NCBI GenBank assembly: GCA_937926145.1
Contig: CALANW010000158.1
Coordinates: 1 to 14,146 of the forward strand
Source of the DNA: an uncultured Ruminococcus sp.
GTDB taxonomy: Bacteria; Bacillota; Clostridia; Oscillospirales; Ruminococcaceae
DNA: 14,146 bases
Reading direction: 5' to 3'
Below, one piece after another: positions 1-6,114 of this stretch (position 1 is the first letter of the stretch; each line of letters begins with the position of its first letter). A program made the position numbers and the translations under genes. The notes below the pieces were generated by a model that saw nothing but the letters and a program-made list of their open reading frames with translations, made no database searches and had not been told where the DNA came from.

Positions 1-20
1 GTGGGGTTGGCGGGTACAAA
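1..20 (-). pseudogene. Fragment of the interrupted GH127-superfamily glycosidase (downstream part, partial)
   Basis: Read on the minus strand from the GTAC core, the bases give TTT GTA CCC GCC AAC CCC, i.e. F-V-P-A-N-P. This continues in frame from Gln403-Tyr404 of the 5' part at the other end of the element. Only about six codons are in the window; the C-terminal beta-sandwich part of the enzyme should lie beyond its left edge. Assignment rests on the frame being restored and on this segment being a plausible continuation, not on homology of so short a piece. Confidence 0.6.
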
Positions 21-24
21 GTAC
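21..24. other. attL core (left element boundary)
   Basis: GTAC is shared with the right boundary at 12898-12901. The flanking bases differ on both sides (AAA-GTAC-ATC here, GGC-GTAC-TGA at the right end). Large serine recombinases exchange strands at a 2-bp overlap, so the true crossover dinucleotide is GT, TA or AC within this core. No long terminal repeat is seen, as expected for this recombinase class. Confidence 0.75.
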
Positions 25-37
25 ATCTGCGTCGTAA

Positions 38-58
38 AAAAGTTAATAAATTACTTTT
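38..58 (-). terminator. Weak AT-rich hairpin with T-tract, end of the lipoprotein operon
   Basis: On the minus strand AAAAGTAAT pairs with ATTAACTTTT with one bulged A, followed by a run of T. It is purely AT and so a weak terminator at best. Any read-through would leave the element across attL into the separated 3' part of the glycosidase gene, which lies on the same strand. Confidence 0.3.
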
Positions 59-71
59 GGATATGAAAGTC

Positions 72-560
72 TTATTCAATGGTGAATTCGCAGGCTACAT
101 ATATTTTTTCGTCTGGTTTTCGTTCGTCGAAATAGAAAGCTTTAATTATTCTGTAATTACCCTTTGATAAATTACCATAATAATTACTCCATTTTACGCT
201 TTCAGTGGTTACTTCAGTACCCTGTAAAGAATAAAGTATATCATCCCAAATAAACTCAACATTTTCTTCTAATTCAATTTCTTGAAGTTGATACCAAGTA
301 TTGTTATCAAATTTCTCAACAGCAAACCATTGACCCCAAAATACCGTGTTTGAATTTTTATTGCTGATTTCCAATTCAAGGCAATCGCTTTTTACGGATT
401 TAACCGAAAGTAAAATATTTGCATCCTTTGAAATATCTAATATGCTTTTTGTTCCAACAGTTGCTTGCATATTAATTATCTCATCTCCGTTTTCTTTAAT
501 ATTACCACAGCCACTAAAAAAAAGGATACTTAATAAAAATAAAACTGTGAATTTTTTCAT
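72..560 (-). CDS. Ig-like lipoprotein
   Basis: 162 aa. The N-terminus has a lysine pair, a hydrophobic stretch and a lipobox F-S-G-Cys18 (FFSGCGN), so the mature protein should be lipidated on Cys18 and anchored outside the cell membrane. The remaining ~140 residues look like a single beta-sandwich. The closing segment GNYRIIKAFYFDE and the W/Y-rich strands resemble the bacterial Ig-like Big_14 type domain, an assignment from memory. No catalytic motif is seen. The gene starts 18 bp after the serine protease stop, with a GGAAAGGTG ribosome site, so the two are almost certainly co-transcribed. A role as partner, substrate carrier or inhibitor of the protease is possible but is inference from adjacency alone. 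Confidence 0.75.
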   Translation of the reverse strand: MKKFTVLFLLSILFFSGCGNIKENGDEIINMQATVGTKSILDISKDANILLSVKSVKSDCLELEISNKNSNTVFWGQWFAVEKFDNNTWYQLQEIELEENVEFIWDDILYSLQGTEVTTESVKWSNYYGNLSKGNYRIIKAFYFDERKPDEKIYVACEFTIE

Positions 561-578
561 ACTGGCATCACCTTTCCT

Positions 579-1748
579 TTAAGTGGCTATTATGAAACCT
601 CTATTATATATATAAGTATACGGAGTAAAATATACATACTGCGTACTGCCTGATGTCGATGAACCCTTATGTACACCACAAAACTCTCTGTCACATCTAT
701 ACGGACCACCACTGTCTCCGCCAGTAGACGAACCAGTTATTATTTTTGCTTTAGTAAGACCAAGCGTACCATTGGAGACTGTCACATTTGTCTTTGTTAC
801 TTCGCAATAAGCTTGACCTGATACTCGTCCGTATTTATATACATAAGTGCCTACGGCGGGATTGAGCATATAACCGTTAAATGATGTTGCTCCTCCACCT
901 GATGTCAGCACAGATGATGTTGCCGTGTATCCAGAAGTAGCTGTAATTATTGAGTAATCACCATATCTATTTCCTGCACCCAAATTTTGATTTATAGTAA
1001 CAGTTCCGATAGTTGAATTACCAAATGAAATTTGTTCACCAACAGATGTCCCGTGACCGCAAGACAAAAATGCGGTTGCACCATTGTATGATCCACTACC
1101 TCCTAATGTTACTGTGCCGGCAGTTGGGTACTTAATAGGATTCCCTGCAATAATTGAAACTTCATCCTGATAATTATCAATCGCCTCGACGGATATATTT
1201 ATATTATTACCGTCATATGTTGCAATATCATTTGTTAATGCTAAAACCTCGGCGAAGTCTGTCCTTAAAACGTCTATTTCGCATTGATTGTTTTTTACAT
1301 CAACGCAGTATGAAATTATTTCATATTCGTGTTCCAACTCTTCGGCATAATTTTGTGTAAATTGTTGCAATTCATTATATGAGTAGTCTACAATATCGTA
1401 AACCACAGCATCAGAATACTCAGAAAGTAAATCCTTGTAATAGTCAATAGCTGTTTCATCGGTAACTTGAACGTGAAGCGTGTCATAATCAATAAAGTCG
1501 CCCGCAAAATCATCGGGGTAGATATATGTTTCGTTCCAATCAAACGAAGCATACAATAACTCGTGAGCTTCGCACGCTCTCCGCTGTATTTCAAAGATGT
1601 CATCTGTGATAGCAACTTCCTCTGCATTGTTTGCCTTCTCGACCCAATCAGCGTAAACGGGAGTTGCCGCCATCATAGACAGAGAAACCGTTGCGGCAAG
1701 AATAGCCGACATTGTTTTTTTGATTTTATTGCAAAATGGTTTGTTCAT
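579..1748 (-). CDS. Secreted trypsin-fold serine protease (S1 family, streptogrisin-like)
   Basis: 389 aa from the ATG at 1748, chosen because AAGGAGGATATT lies just upstream; an in-frame start 14 codons earlier has no such site. Residues 1-33 are a Sec signal peptide (cleavage after V-Y-A33). About 190 residues of acidic, Tyr-rich propeptide-like sequence follow, then a catalytic domain with a full chymotrypsin triad: His232 in SCGHGTS, Asp264 in GDYSII and Ser346 in GGDSGGPY. The segment YVYKYGRVSGQAYC matches the GxTxG region of streptogrisin/alpha-lytic proteases, which also carry N-terminal prodomains. It is predicted to be exported and to cut proteins outside the cell; the substrate is unknown. 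It is first in an operon with the Ig-like lipoprotein and sits behind a 47-bp ECF-type promoter (1866-1912). Confidence 0.9.
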   Translation of the reverse strand: MNKPFCNKIKKTMSAILAATVSLSMMAATPVYADWVEKANNAEEVAITDDIFEIQRRACEAHELLYASFDWNETYIYPDDFAGDFIDYDTLHVQVTDETAIDYYKDLLSEYSDAVVYDIVDYSYNELQQFTQNYAEELEHEYEIISYCVDVKNNQCEIDVLRTDFAEVLALTNDIATYDGNNINISVEAIDNYQDEVSIIAGNPIKYPTAGTVTLGGSGSYNGATAFLSCGHGTSVGEQISFGNSTIGTVTINQNLGAGNRYGDYSIITATSGYTATSSVLTSGGGATSFNGYMLNPAVGTYVYKYGRVSGQAYCEVTKTNVTVSNGTLGLTKAKIITGSSTGGDSGGPYRCDREFCGVHKGSSTSGSTQYVYFTPYTYIYNRGFIIAT

Positions 1749-1865
1749 TTTAATATCCTCCTTTTTATAGAACAAATAATCGTTAATCAAGGCGACAACC
1801 GATTAGAATTAACAAAAATCATAATATGTTTTTGTCAAAAGTAAGTGTTCATAACATCTCCTTTC

Positions 1866-1912
1866 AACCGCCTCTATATATAAGACCGCTCAGAACTCCA
1901 AAATACGTCAAA
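1866..1912 (-). promoter_or_regulatory. ECF-type promoter, copy B (drives protease-lipoprotein unit)
   Basis: Read on the minus strand this has TTTGACGTATTTT, then a short variable stretch, then CGGTCTTATATATAGAGG. It matches the copy at 4662-4708 at 42 of 47 positions with no gaps; four of the five differences fall together in the spacer. From TGACG to CGGTC the spacing is 17 bp, which suits an ECF sigma -35/-10 pair (ECF -10 elements often contain a GTC core), whereas the distance from TTGACG to TATATA (23 bp) does not suit sigma-A. It ends about 117 bp upstream of the protease start. Confidence 0.7.
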
Positions 1913-1990
1913 AATTTTTTTAAAAATCAGGGTTTTGTAATATTTTACAATTATTTGACGACTTTTTGTTTAATAATTACAACTTGTGTG

Positions 1991-2031
1991 CAGTAAAAAT
2001 ACAGTGCTAAATGTTTAATCAGCACTGTATT
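1991..2031 (-). terminator. Rho-independent terminator after the 242-aa gene
   Basis: A perfect 11-bp stem, AATACAGTGCT (1998-2008) with AGCACTGTATT (2021-2031), has a 12-nt loop. On the minus strand it is followed by a run of T (plus-strand complement at 1995-1999). It lies 7 bp beyond the stop of the gene ending at 2038 and separates the two secreted-protein units, so the downstream unit needs its own promoter, which is present at 1866-1912. Confidence 0.85.
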
Positions 2032-2037
2032 ATAAAG

Positions 2038-2766
2038 TTAATTGCCGTACCTTATGCGGTTGAACAATTGCATAAGAGATACGCGGTCAATTCGGAAGTA
2101 TTTCTCTACATACTCAGAAATCTTGGCATCCATATCTGCCACATATTCTTCTGAACTCATGCTCATTTGCTTTAAAATAATTGGTTTAGCGGCAGCAGGC
2201 GATAAACTGCCCCGTTCTTTACCAATTGCGCGGCGTGCAGCTTTTCTTTCTGCACAAACCGTGGAATGTTCCATATGATCTTCCAACATCTTGTTAAGTT
2301 CATCATATTCCTCTTTTGTAAATTTACCGTCAGAATATGCAGTATCAAGACGTTTTGCCATATTTCCGTAATATTCGGAAATTCTTTCCTTAGTGGGAAT
2401 GCCACCAACCATTCCACTGCCTAAGCTTACTTTAACGTAATTGTTAACAATACTTTGAATATGCTTGTCATTAACGTCAATGTCGTTTGCTCGTTCAAAG
2501 TAATCAGATGATGTGTCTTTTGGTAATTTTGCCAAATCAAAACTTGCGGACGTCTCAAAATAATCCGCTTGTTTTAATTTAGACATATCATTCTGAATGT
2601 CAGTAACTTGAAATTTTGTTGGATCAGTATTTAACACTTTGGAAATGTCAATGCGACTTCCTTCTAAAGTTTCATTTAGTTCAACGGAACTTGAACTTCC
2701 AAAAGGACTTTCTTTTCCTAAGAGAATGCTGTACAATTCCCTGCCGCCAATGCTTGTAATGTTCAT
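2038..2766 (-). CDS. Uncharacterised 242-aa protein in the secreted-protein operon
   Basis: The start is supported by AAGGAGG followed by TCCATTT before the ATG. I do not recognise a family. There is no signal peptide or membrane segment: it opens MNITSIGGRELYSILLGKES. It is Ser/Asp/Lys-rich and soluble-looking. The middle part has DGKFTKEEYDELNKMLEDH, which has the look of an EF-hand-like or helical-hairpin segment but lacks the Asp at loop positions 1 and 3. The C-terminal third is basic and helical (ERKAARRAIGKERGSLS). It starts 21 bp after the Ig/PKD protein, so it is co-transcribed with exported proteins while apparently staying in the cytoplasm or leaving by another route. Confidence 0.75.
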   Translation of the reverse strand: MNITSIGGRELYSILLGKESPFGSSSSVELNETLEGSRIDISKVLNTDPTKFQVTDIQNDMSKLKQADYFETSASFDLAKLPKDTSSDYFERANDIDVNDKHIQSIVNNYVKVSLGSGMVGGIPTKERISEYYGNMAKRLDTAYSDGKFTKEEYDELNKMLEDHMEHSTVCAERKAARRAIGKERGSLSPAAAKPIILKQMSMSSEEYVADMDAKISEYVEKYFRIDRVSLMQLFNRIRYGN

Positions 2767-2787
2767 AAATGGACCTCCTTAGAAGCC

Positions 2788-4155
2788 TTATTTTTTTACA
2801 TAAGTAACTTCGCTCCATTGATAGTAAATAAGAGGATTGAGAGGACAATTAAAATCAATTACCTCCAAAGTATTAGGATTATACACAATATAAAAATCCT
2901 CACCCGCATTTTCGAGTGCATTTATTTCCGATTGAGTTATCGAACGCGGTGTTTTAAGTCCAAAGTATGGATCAGTATATACATTAGGATTTCCTGTTGC
3001 AGATGACCACGTCTCTGAGCACGAAAAATATGTTCCTTCAGCAATTGGAGCCATAACAACATTATAATAGGTTGCTTTGTGATTTGTGTAACTTGCAAGT
3101 TCAATTACGCGGGAAGCATCTACGCAAATTTCGCCGCCTAATCTGCTGTATAAGGTGTGGTACATGTAGGAATTAGAGCCTGTTGGTTTCCATCTTACAT
3201 ACTTGCTGTCACTCCAATCTTCATTAGCCAATTTGAGAATTTGAGAGGTTCTTTCTTCTACGTTAATAGATCCGCCTACCCAATTTGACCAAGCATTGTG
3301 ATTATCCGAAACAGAGACCATAACTGTGTAAGTGCCTATGTCACTAAAGTTAAGAGTAATACCATTGTTATCAGCTGCAACATAGTACTTACTATTTGCA
3401 GTTACAAGTTCATAACCACTATTGGTATAAACACGCACCCTAACAGCAGATAGAGAGTCAGCGGCGTCCTCATCATACGAGTCAGACCAATTGAAAATTA
3501 CATTTTCATTTACATAATAAGGGCCTTTTTGAACTTTTAATGAACATACGGGTCTCTTGTTACCGTCTGCGGACTCAATTTCGATAGTGTATCTAACTAC
3601 GTTAGACGTATTTCCCTCTGAGTCAGTAACATAATATATGCACTCGTGCGGTCCTGCTTCCGTAATGTGTGTTGCAAATCCAACAACTTCACCGCCCAAT
3701 GTTACATTTCCCGTTACATACTCGTTTATGCCGCTTATATTGTAGCTTGAAATTTCATCGCCATCGGGGGCATATGTATATAAATTCTCGCCGTCATTCC
3801 ATACCCAATACAGTATTGTATCGGTTGTTGCCTTTCCGTCCACAATGCTTTCGGGGTTTGCAACAATCAATGTAAGTCCTGCAACAGGCGCAGAGTTAGA
3901 ATACAATGATATGCCGTCGTCCTCAACTGTGATACCATTAAGTAAAACAGTAGTGTTTTCGGCATTTTCCAGTTGGTAAACATCGGAAAACATATTATTT
4001 ACTGACATATCCACATTTGGTGTTTCGCTCGACAGCAGAACGAAATTTTCAAATGTGACTTGCTGAACAAACTCATCAGCCGAAACATTGGCTGAAAGTA
4101 ATGAGAGGCACATAGCGGCGCTGATCACAGTGCTCAGAATTTTTTTGATTTTCAT
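2788..4155 (-). CDS. Secreted protein with Ig/PKD-like beta-sandwich domains
   Basis: 455 aa. Residues 1-26 form a Sec signal peptide ending N-V-S-A. The region of about 75-195 contains a beta-rich segment ending ECIYYVTDSEGNTSNVVRYTI, and about 200-300 contains NENVIFNWSDSYDED...DIGTYTVMVSVSDNHNAWS. Both have the features of PKD/Ig-type domains (GxYTVxVxVxD). Residues ~300-455 are Tyr/Ser/Asn-rich with no motif I know. No catalytic residues, LPXTG sorting signal or C-terminal membrane anchor are seen, so it is probably released or held non-covalently at the surface. Its start is 83 bp after the 134-aa gene with only a modest ribosome site (GGAAAG), and no separate promoter was found, so it likely shares the promoter at 4662-4708. 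A binding or adhesion role is a guess. Confidence 0.8.
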   Translation of the reverse strand: MKIKKILSTVISAAMCLSLLSANVSADEFVQQVTFENFVLLSSETPNVDMSVNNMFSDVYQLENAENTTVLLNGITVEDDGISLYSNSAPVAGLTLIVANPESIVDGKATTDTILYWVWNDGENLYTYAPDGDEISSYNISGINEYVTGNVTLGGEVVGFATHITEAGPHECIYYVTDSEGNTSNVVRYTIEIESADGNKRPVCSLKVQKGPYYVNENVIFNWSDSYDEDAADSLSAVRVRVYTNSGYELVTANSKYYVAADNNGITLNFSDIGTYTVMVSVSDNHNAWSNWVGGSINVEERTSQILKLANEDWSDSKYVRWKPTGSNSYMYHTLYSRLGGEICVDASRVIELASYTNHKATYYNVVMAPIAEGTYFSCSETWSSATGNPNVYTDPYFGLKTPRSITQSEINALENAGEDFYIVYNPNTLEVIDFNCPLNPLIYYQWSEVTYVKK

Positions 4156-4238
4156 AACATTTTTCTTTCCACTAATACATGGGTATATAAATTTTATCTT
4201 TGTGAAGAGTAGAGGCAGTATGTTATTGTTGTTTTTAT

Positions 4239-4643
4239 TTACTTAGGGCAGGTTTTGGATTTAGTGCCAGAAATAGGCTCTGTTCTGCCGCTGCGTTTAA
4301 CATTTGCAGTAAATGTCAACGTATAGTTTTCTCCCTTGACCAATCCGTTAGCAGTCTTGTAAACAGACAATGTGCTGCCATTTGATGACAAATCAGGCCA
4401 ATAGCCAATCCTTGTTCCTTTACTGTCTGTTAAAATCAGACAACCGTCCTCGATACTTGTTGTTCCGCTTGCTGCTTCTACTTCAACTTGACAATAAGCG
4501 GTAGTATCATAGATGGATAGTCCAACAAGAACAGAATGGGTATCCGAATACCGAGACTCAACAGCAGAAACAATTGTTGCTGTTGCAATCATCAAAACAA
4601 GTGCTAAAAAAATTGAACTTAAGCATTTTATTTTTTTACGCAT
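4239..4643 (-). CDS. Small secreted protein of unknown function
   Basis: 134 aa with a strong AAAAGGAGG ribosome site. Residues 1-27 form a signal peptide (cleavage after V-S-A27). The ~107-residue mature part reads as one compact beta-sandwich: alternating Val/Ser/Thr strands, YTLTFTANVKRSGRTEPISG near the end, and three cysteines in the mature part (QVEVEA-flanking Cys, GCLIL and the C-terminal KTCPK). I do not recognise the family. It is the first gene after the ECF-type promoter at 4662-4708, so it should be the most directly controlled product of the sigma factor. Confidence 0.75.
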   Translation of the reverse strand: MRKKIKCLSSIFLALVLMIATATIVSAVESRYSDTHSVLVGLSIYDTTAYCQVEVEAASGTTSIEDGCLILTDSKGTRIGYWPDLSSNGSTLSVYKTANGLVKGENYTLTFTANVKRSGRTEPISGTKSKTCPK

Positions 4644-4661
4644 AAAATTCCTCCTTTTATA

Positions 4662-4708
4662 AACCGCCTCTATATATAAGACCGCTTAGAAAGGGAAAAT
4701 ACGTCAAA
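4662..4708 (-). promoter_or_regulatory. ECF-type promoter, copy A (drives 134-aa / Ig-PKD / 242-aa unit)
   Basis: On the minus strand it has TTTGACGTATTTT and, 17 bp after the TGACG, CGGTCTTATATATAGAGG. It begins only 7 bp beyond the anti-sigma stop and ends about 18 bp before the first gene, with the ribosome site in between. No terminator separates it from the sigma/anti-sigma genes, so the unit can be read both from the upstream sigma-A promoter and from this one. Recognition by the neighbouring sigma factor is inferred from proximity and from the match to copy B. Confidence 0.7.
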
Positions 4709-4715
4709 TAAATGT

Positions 4716-5417
4716 TTAATTTTCAACATTTTCAGCGATTTTGACAAACTCATCTTTAGGTAAATGTGCAAGTACACTAAATGAATAGCCATTTTCATAC
4801 CAAATAAGAGTGCTGTAAAAATCAGCATTATTGCTTTCGTAATAGTGATATTCTATTCCATTATGATAAAATGTGTCATATGAGTTATGCTCATTGTCAT
4901 AGTACGATGTCCAATCATCAGAAATGCCATATTTAAACTTTATAGTGTCAACTTCATTGGAATAAACAAGTGTAACAAATATACGCGAATAATTTCCTTC
5001 TGTTAAATAATATCCGTCAGGCACATATCCCAATCTAAAACTATTATCAAAATTATCAACCGTTAATTCTTCGCCTGCAAATTCGTATTTATCATACTTA
5101 TCCAAAACACTCCTAAAAACGTTTTGAACAGCAGCAAAAACCTCCGGCTGGGTAAGTAAACCTCCAAATATAAGGCTAACTGCAACAGCGACCGACACGA
5201 CAGATTTTACAGCAATGTGCTTAATTTGCTTTATTCTGTCTTTTCTGCCGACAGAATTTATAATTTTACACATTTTCTTTTTATATTGTGGAGAAAATTC
5301 AAACGGCGGTTCTTTCGCAACAATCTCGTCAACCTCTTTAAGTTCTATATCCATATATTCCTTGAGGGCTTCTGTCATAACAAAATCAAATAATTTATTT
5401 CTGTACTCAATATTCAT
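4716..5417 (-). CDS. Membrane anti-sigma factor (DUF4367-type)
   Basis: 233 aa from the ATG at 5417, chosen for the GGAGGG ribosome site just upstream; an in-frame start 17 codons earlier lies inside the sigma gene. Residues 1-70 are a cytoplasmic, charged domain (FSPQYKKKMCKIINSVGRKD precedes the membrane). Residues ~70-90 are a single transmembrane helix. About 120-233 are an extracellular domain with the DUF4367 layout (LGYVPDGYYLTEGNYS, then IWYENGYSFSVLAHLPKDE). Proteins of this shape are paired with ECF sigma factors, hold them inactive at the membrane and release them on an outside signal. Its start overlaps the frame-restored end of the sigma gene by 11 bp, implying translational coupling. 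Confidence 0.82.
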   Translation of the reverse strand: MNIEYRNKLFDFVMTEALKEYMDIELKEVDEIVAKEPPFEFSPQYKKKMCKIINSVGRKDRIKQIKHIAVKSVVSVAVAVSLIFGGLLTQPEVFAAVQNVFRSVLDKYDKYEFAGEELTVDNFDNSFRLGYVPDGYYLTEGNYSRIFVTLVYSNEVDTIKFKYGISDDWTSYYDNEHNSYDTFYHNGIEYHYYESNNADFYSTLIWYENGYSFSVLAHLPKDEFVKIAENVEN

Positions 5418-5950
5418 AAAAAATACCCTCCATTTTCTCAATAAGTATTTTTCTGCCGCGATAAACACGAGTCTCGACCGTTCGTATAGGAATTTCCAGA
5501 ATTTCGGATATTTTTTTTTGCACTAAATCCGAATAAATATTTATAAATTATAATGTCCCTATATGTGAAGTCAAGCTCCTTTACCGCTTGCAGCATTTTT
5601 TCGTAGCCTACAGCTGTCGCTACGTTGTCTGCCAAACTATCAGATATGAAATCGTCATCTTCGGTCGGTACGACAACATCATAATGTTCCAATTCAAGAT
5701 TATTTCTTGCCTTATTTTTAACCATAACCGTTATCATCGCCTTTGCGCGTTTACTTGGTACATCGGGAACTTCTGTAATTGTCATAGCAAGCTTTAAAAA
5801 ACAATCCTGCACAGTTTCCTCTGCAAGTGCAGTATTATGCAATATGGAATTTGCAAGCTTTTTCATCATAGTTTCATAAGTATTATAAAGTCGTTCAAAC
5901 TTCTCTTTATCGCTTTCATCATCAATAAGAGCCATGTACATTGCAAGCAT
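5407..5950 (-). CDS. ECF sigma factor, frameshifted at a run of nine A
   Basis: The start is taken as the ATG at 5950, 8 nt after AGGAAG; an in-frame GTG at 5959 sits inside that site. Residues ~16-80 are sigma region 2 (KFERLYNTYETMMKKLANSI, EETVQDCFLKL). Region 4 begins near 115 (LQAVKELDFTYRDIIIYKYL). After GFSAKK (residue ~146) the raw frame runs into 23 unrelated residues and stops at 5438. Skipping one A in the run at 5511-5519 gives EILEIPIRTVETRVYRGRK, a typical region 4.2 helix-turn-helix, ending at 5407 after 180 aa. Without the shift the protein lacks its -35-binding helix and should not direct transcription. It is read from the sigma-A promoter at 6041-6069, and no ECF-type motif precedes it, so it appears not to be autoregulated. 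It may be a broken gene, phase-variable, or expressed by slippage. Confidence 0.85.
5511..5519 (-). repeat. Homopolymer A9 (coding strand) at the sigma factor frameshift
   Basis: Nine consecutive T on the plus strand, A9 in the mRNA (GC-A9-TATCC). With nine A the frame is lost; with eight it reads A-K-K-I-S-E-I and continues through sigma region 4.2. Runs of this length are known sites for replication slippage, RNA polymerase slippage and sequencing error, so the tract is both the cause of the frameshift and the thing to check. Confidence 0.85.
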
Positions 5951-5981
5951 TATGTTCACTTCCTATAATGTTTTATGTTTA

Positions 5982-6017
5982 TCATACTTCCTCATCATCG
6001 CAAATCGCAATCTTCAT
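5982..6017 (-). CDS. Eleven-codon mini-gene MKIAICDDEEV with a strong ribosome site
   Basis: It has AAGGGGG, 8 nt spacing, ATG, eleven codons and TGA, located between the sigma-A promoter and the sigma gene. The peptide matches the usual first residues of LytTR (AgrA-type) response regulators, where the Asp-Asp forms the phosphorylation pocket. It may be the stump of a deleted response regulator whose start signals now serve the sigma operon, or a leader peptide whose translation affects the sigma gene, whose start is 31 nt further on. Eleven residues cannot prove the origin. Confidence 0.45.
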   Translation of the reverse strand: MKIAICDDEEV

Positions 6018-6040
6018 AATTTCAACCCCCTTTTTTGTAT

Positions 6041-6069
6041 ATTTTACCACAAAACGGAATTGTTTTCAA
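6041..6069 (-). promoter_or_regulatory. Sigma-A promoter of the sigma/anti-sigma operon
   Basis: On the minus strand TTGAAA (6064-6069) and TAAAAT (6041-6046) are separated by exactly 17 bp. Transcription would begin near 6033-6035, just before the mini-gene MKIAICDDEEV, and continue through the sigma and anti-sigma genes. Confidence 0.75.
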
Positions 6070-6074
6070 TAATC

Positions 6075-6106
6075 AAAATGTGCTTTTATTGCAAAATTCA
6101 CATTTT
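6075..6106 (-). terminator. Probable terminator of the 375-aa gene
   Basis: AAAATGTG (6075-6082) pairs with CACATTTT (6099-6106), with an inner TTTT/AAAA pairing that extends the stem. It lies about 9 bp beyond the stop at 6115 and just ahead of the sigma promoter. The T-run is part of the stem and only weakly continued, so efficiency is uncertain. The stem is symmetrical and could act on either strand. Confidence 0.5.
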
Positions 6107-6114
6107 ACATATTT

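Noticed and set aside
1949..1975. TTTGACGACTTTTT on the plus strand, similar to the -35 part of the ECF-type promoters.
   Set aside because: No CGGTC-like box follows at the right distance and there is no plus-strand gene downstream; it lies in an AT-rich spacer.
2300..2380. EF-hand-like calcium loop in the 242-aa protein (DGKFTKEEYDEL).
   Set aside because: The acidic residues needed at loop positions 1 and 3 are missing.
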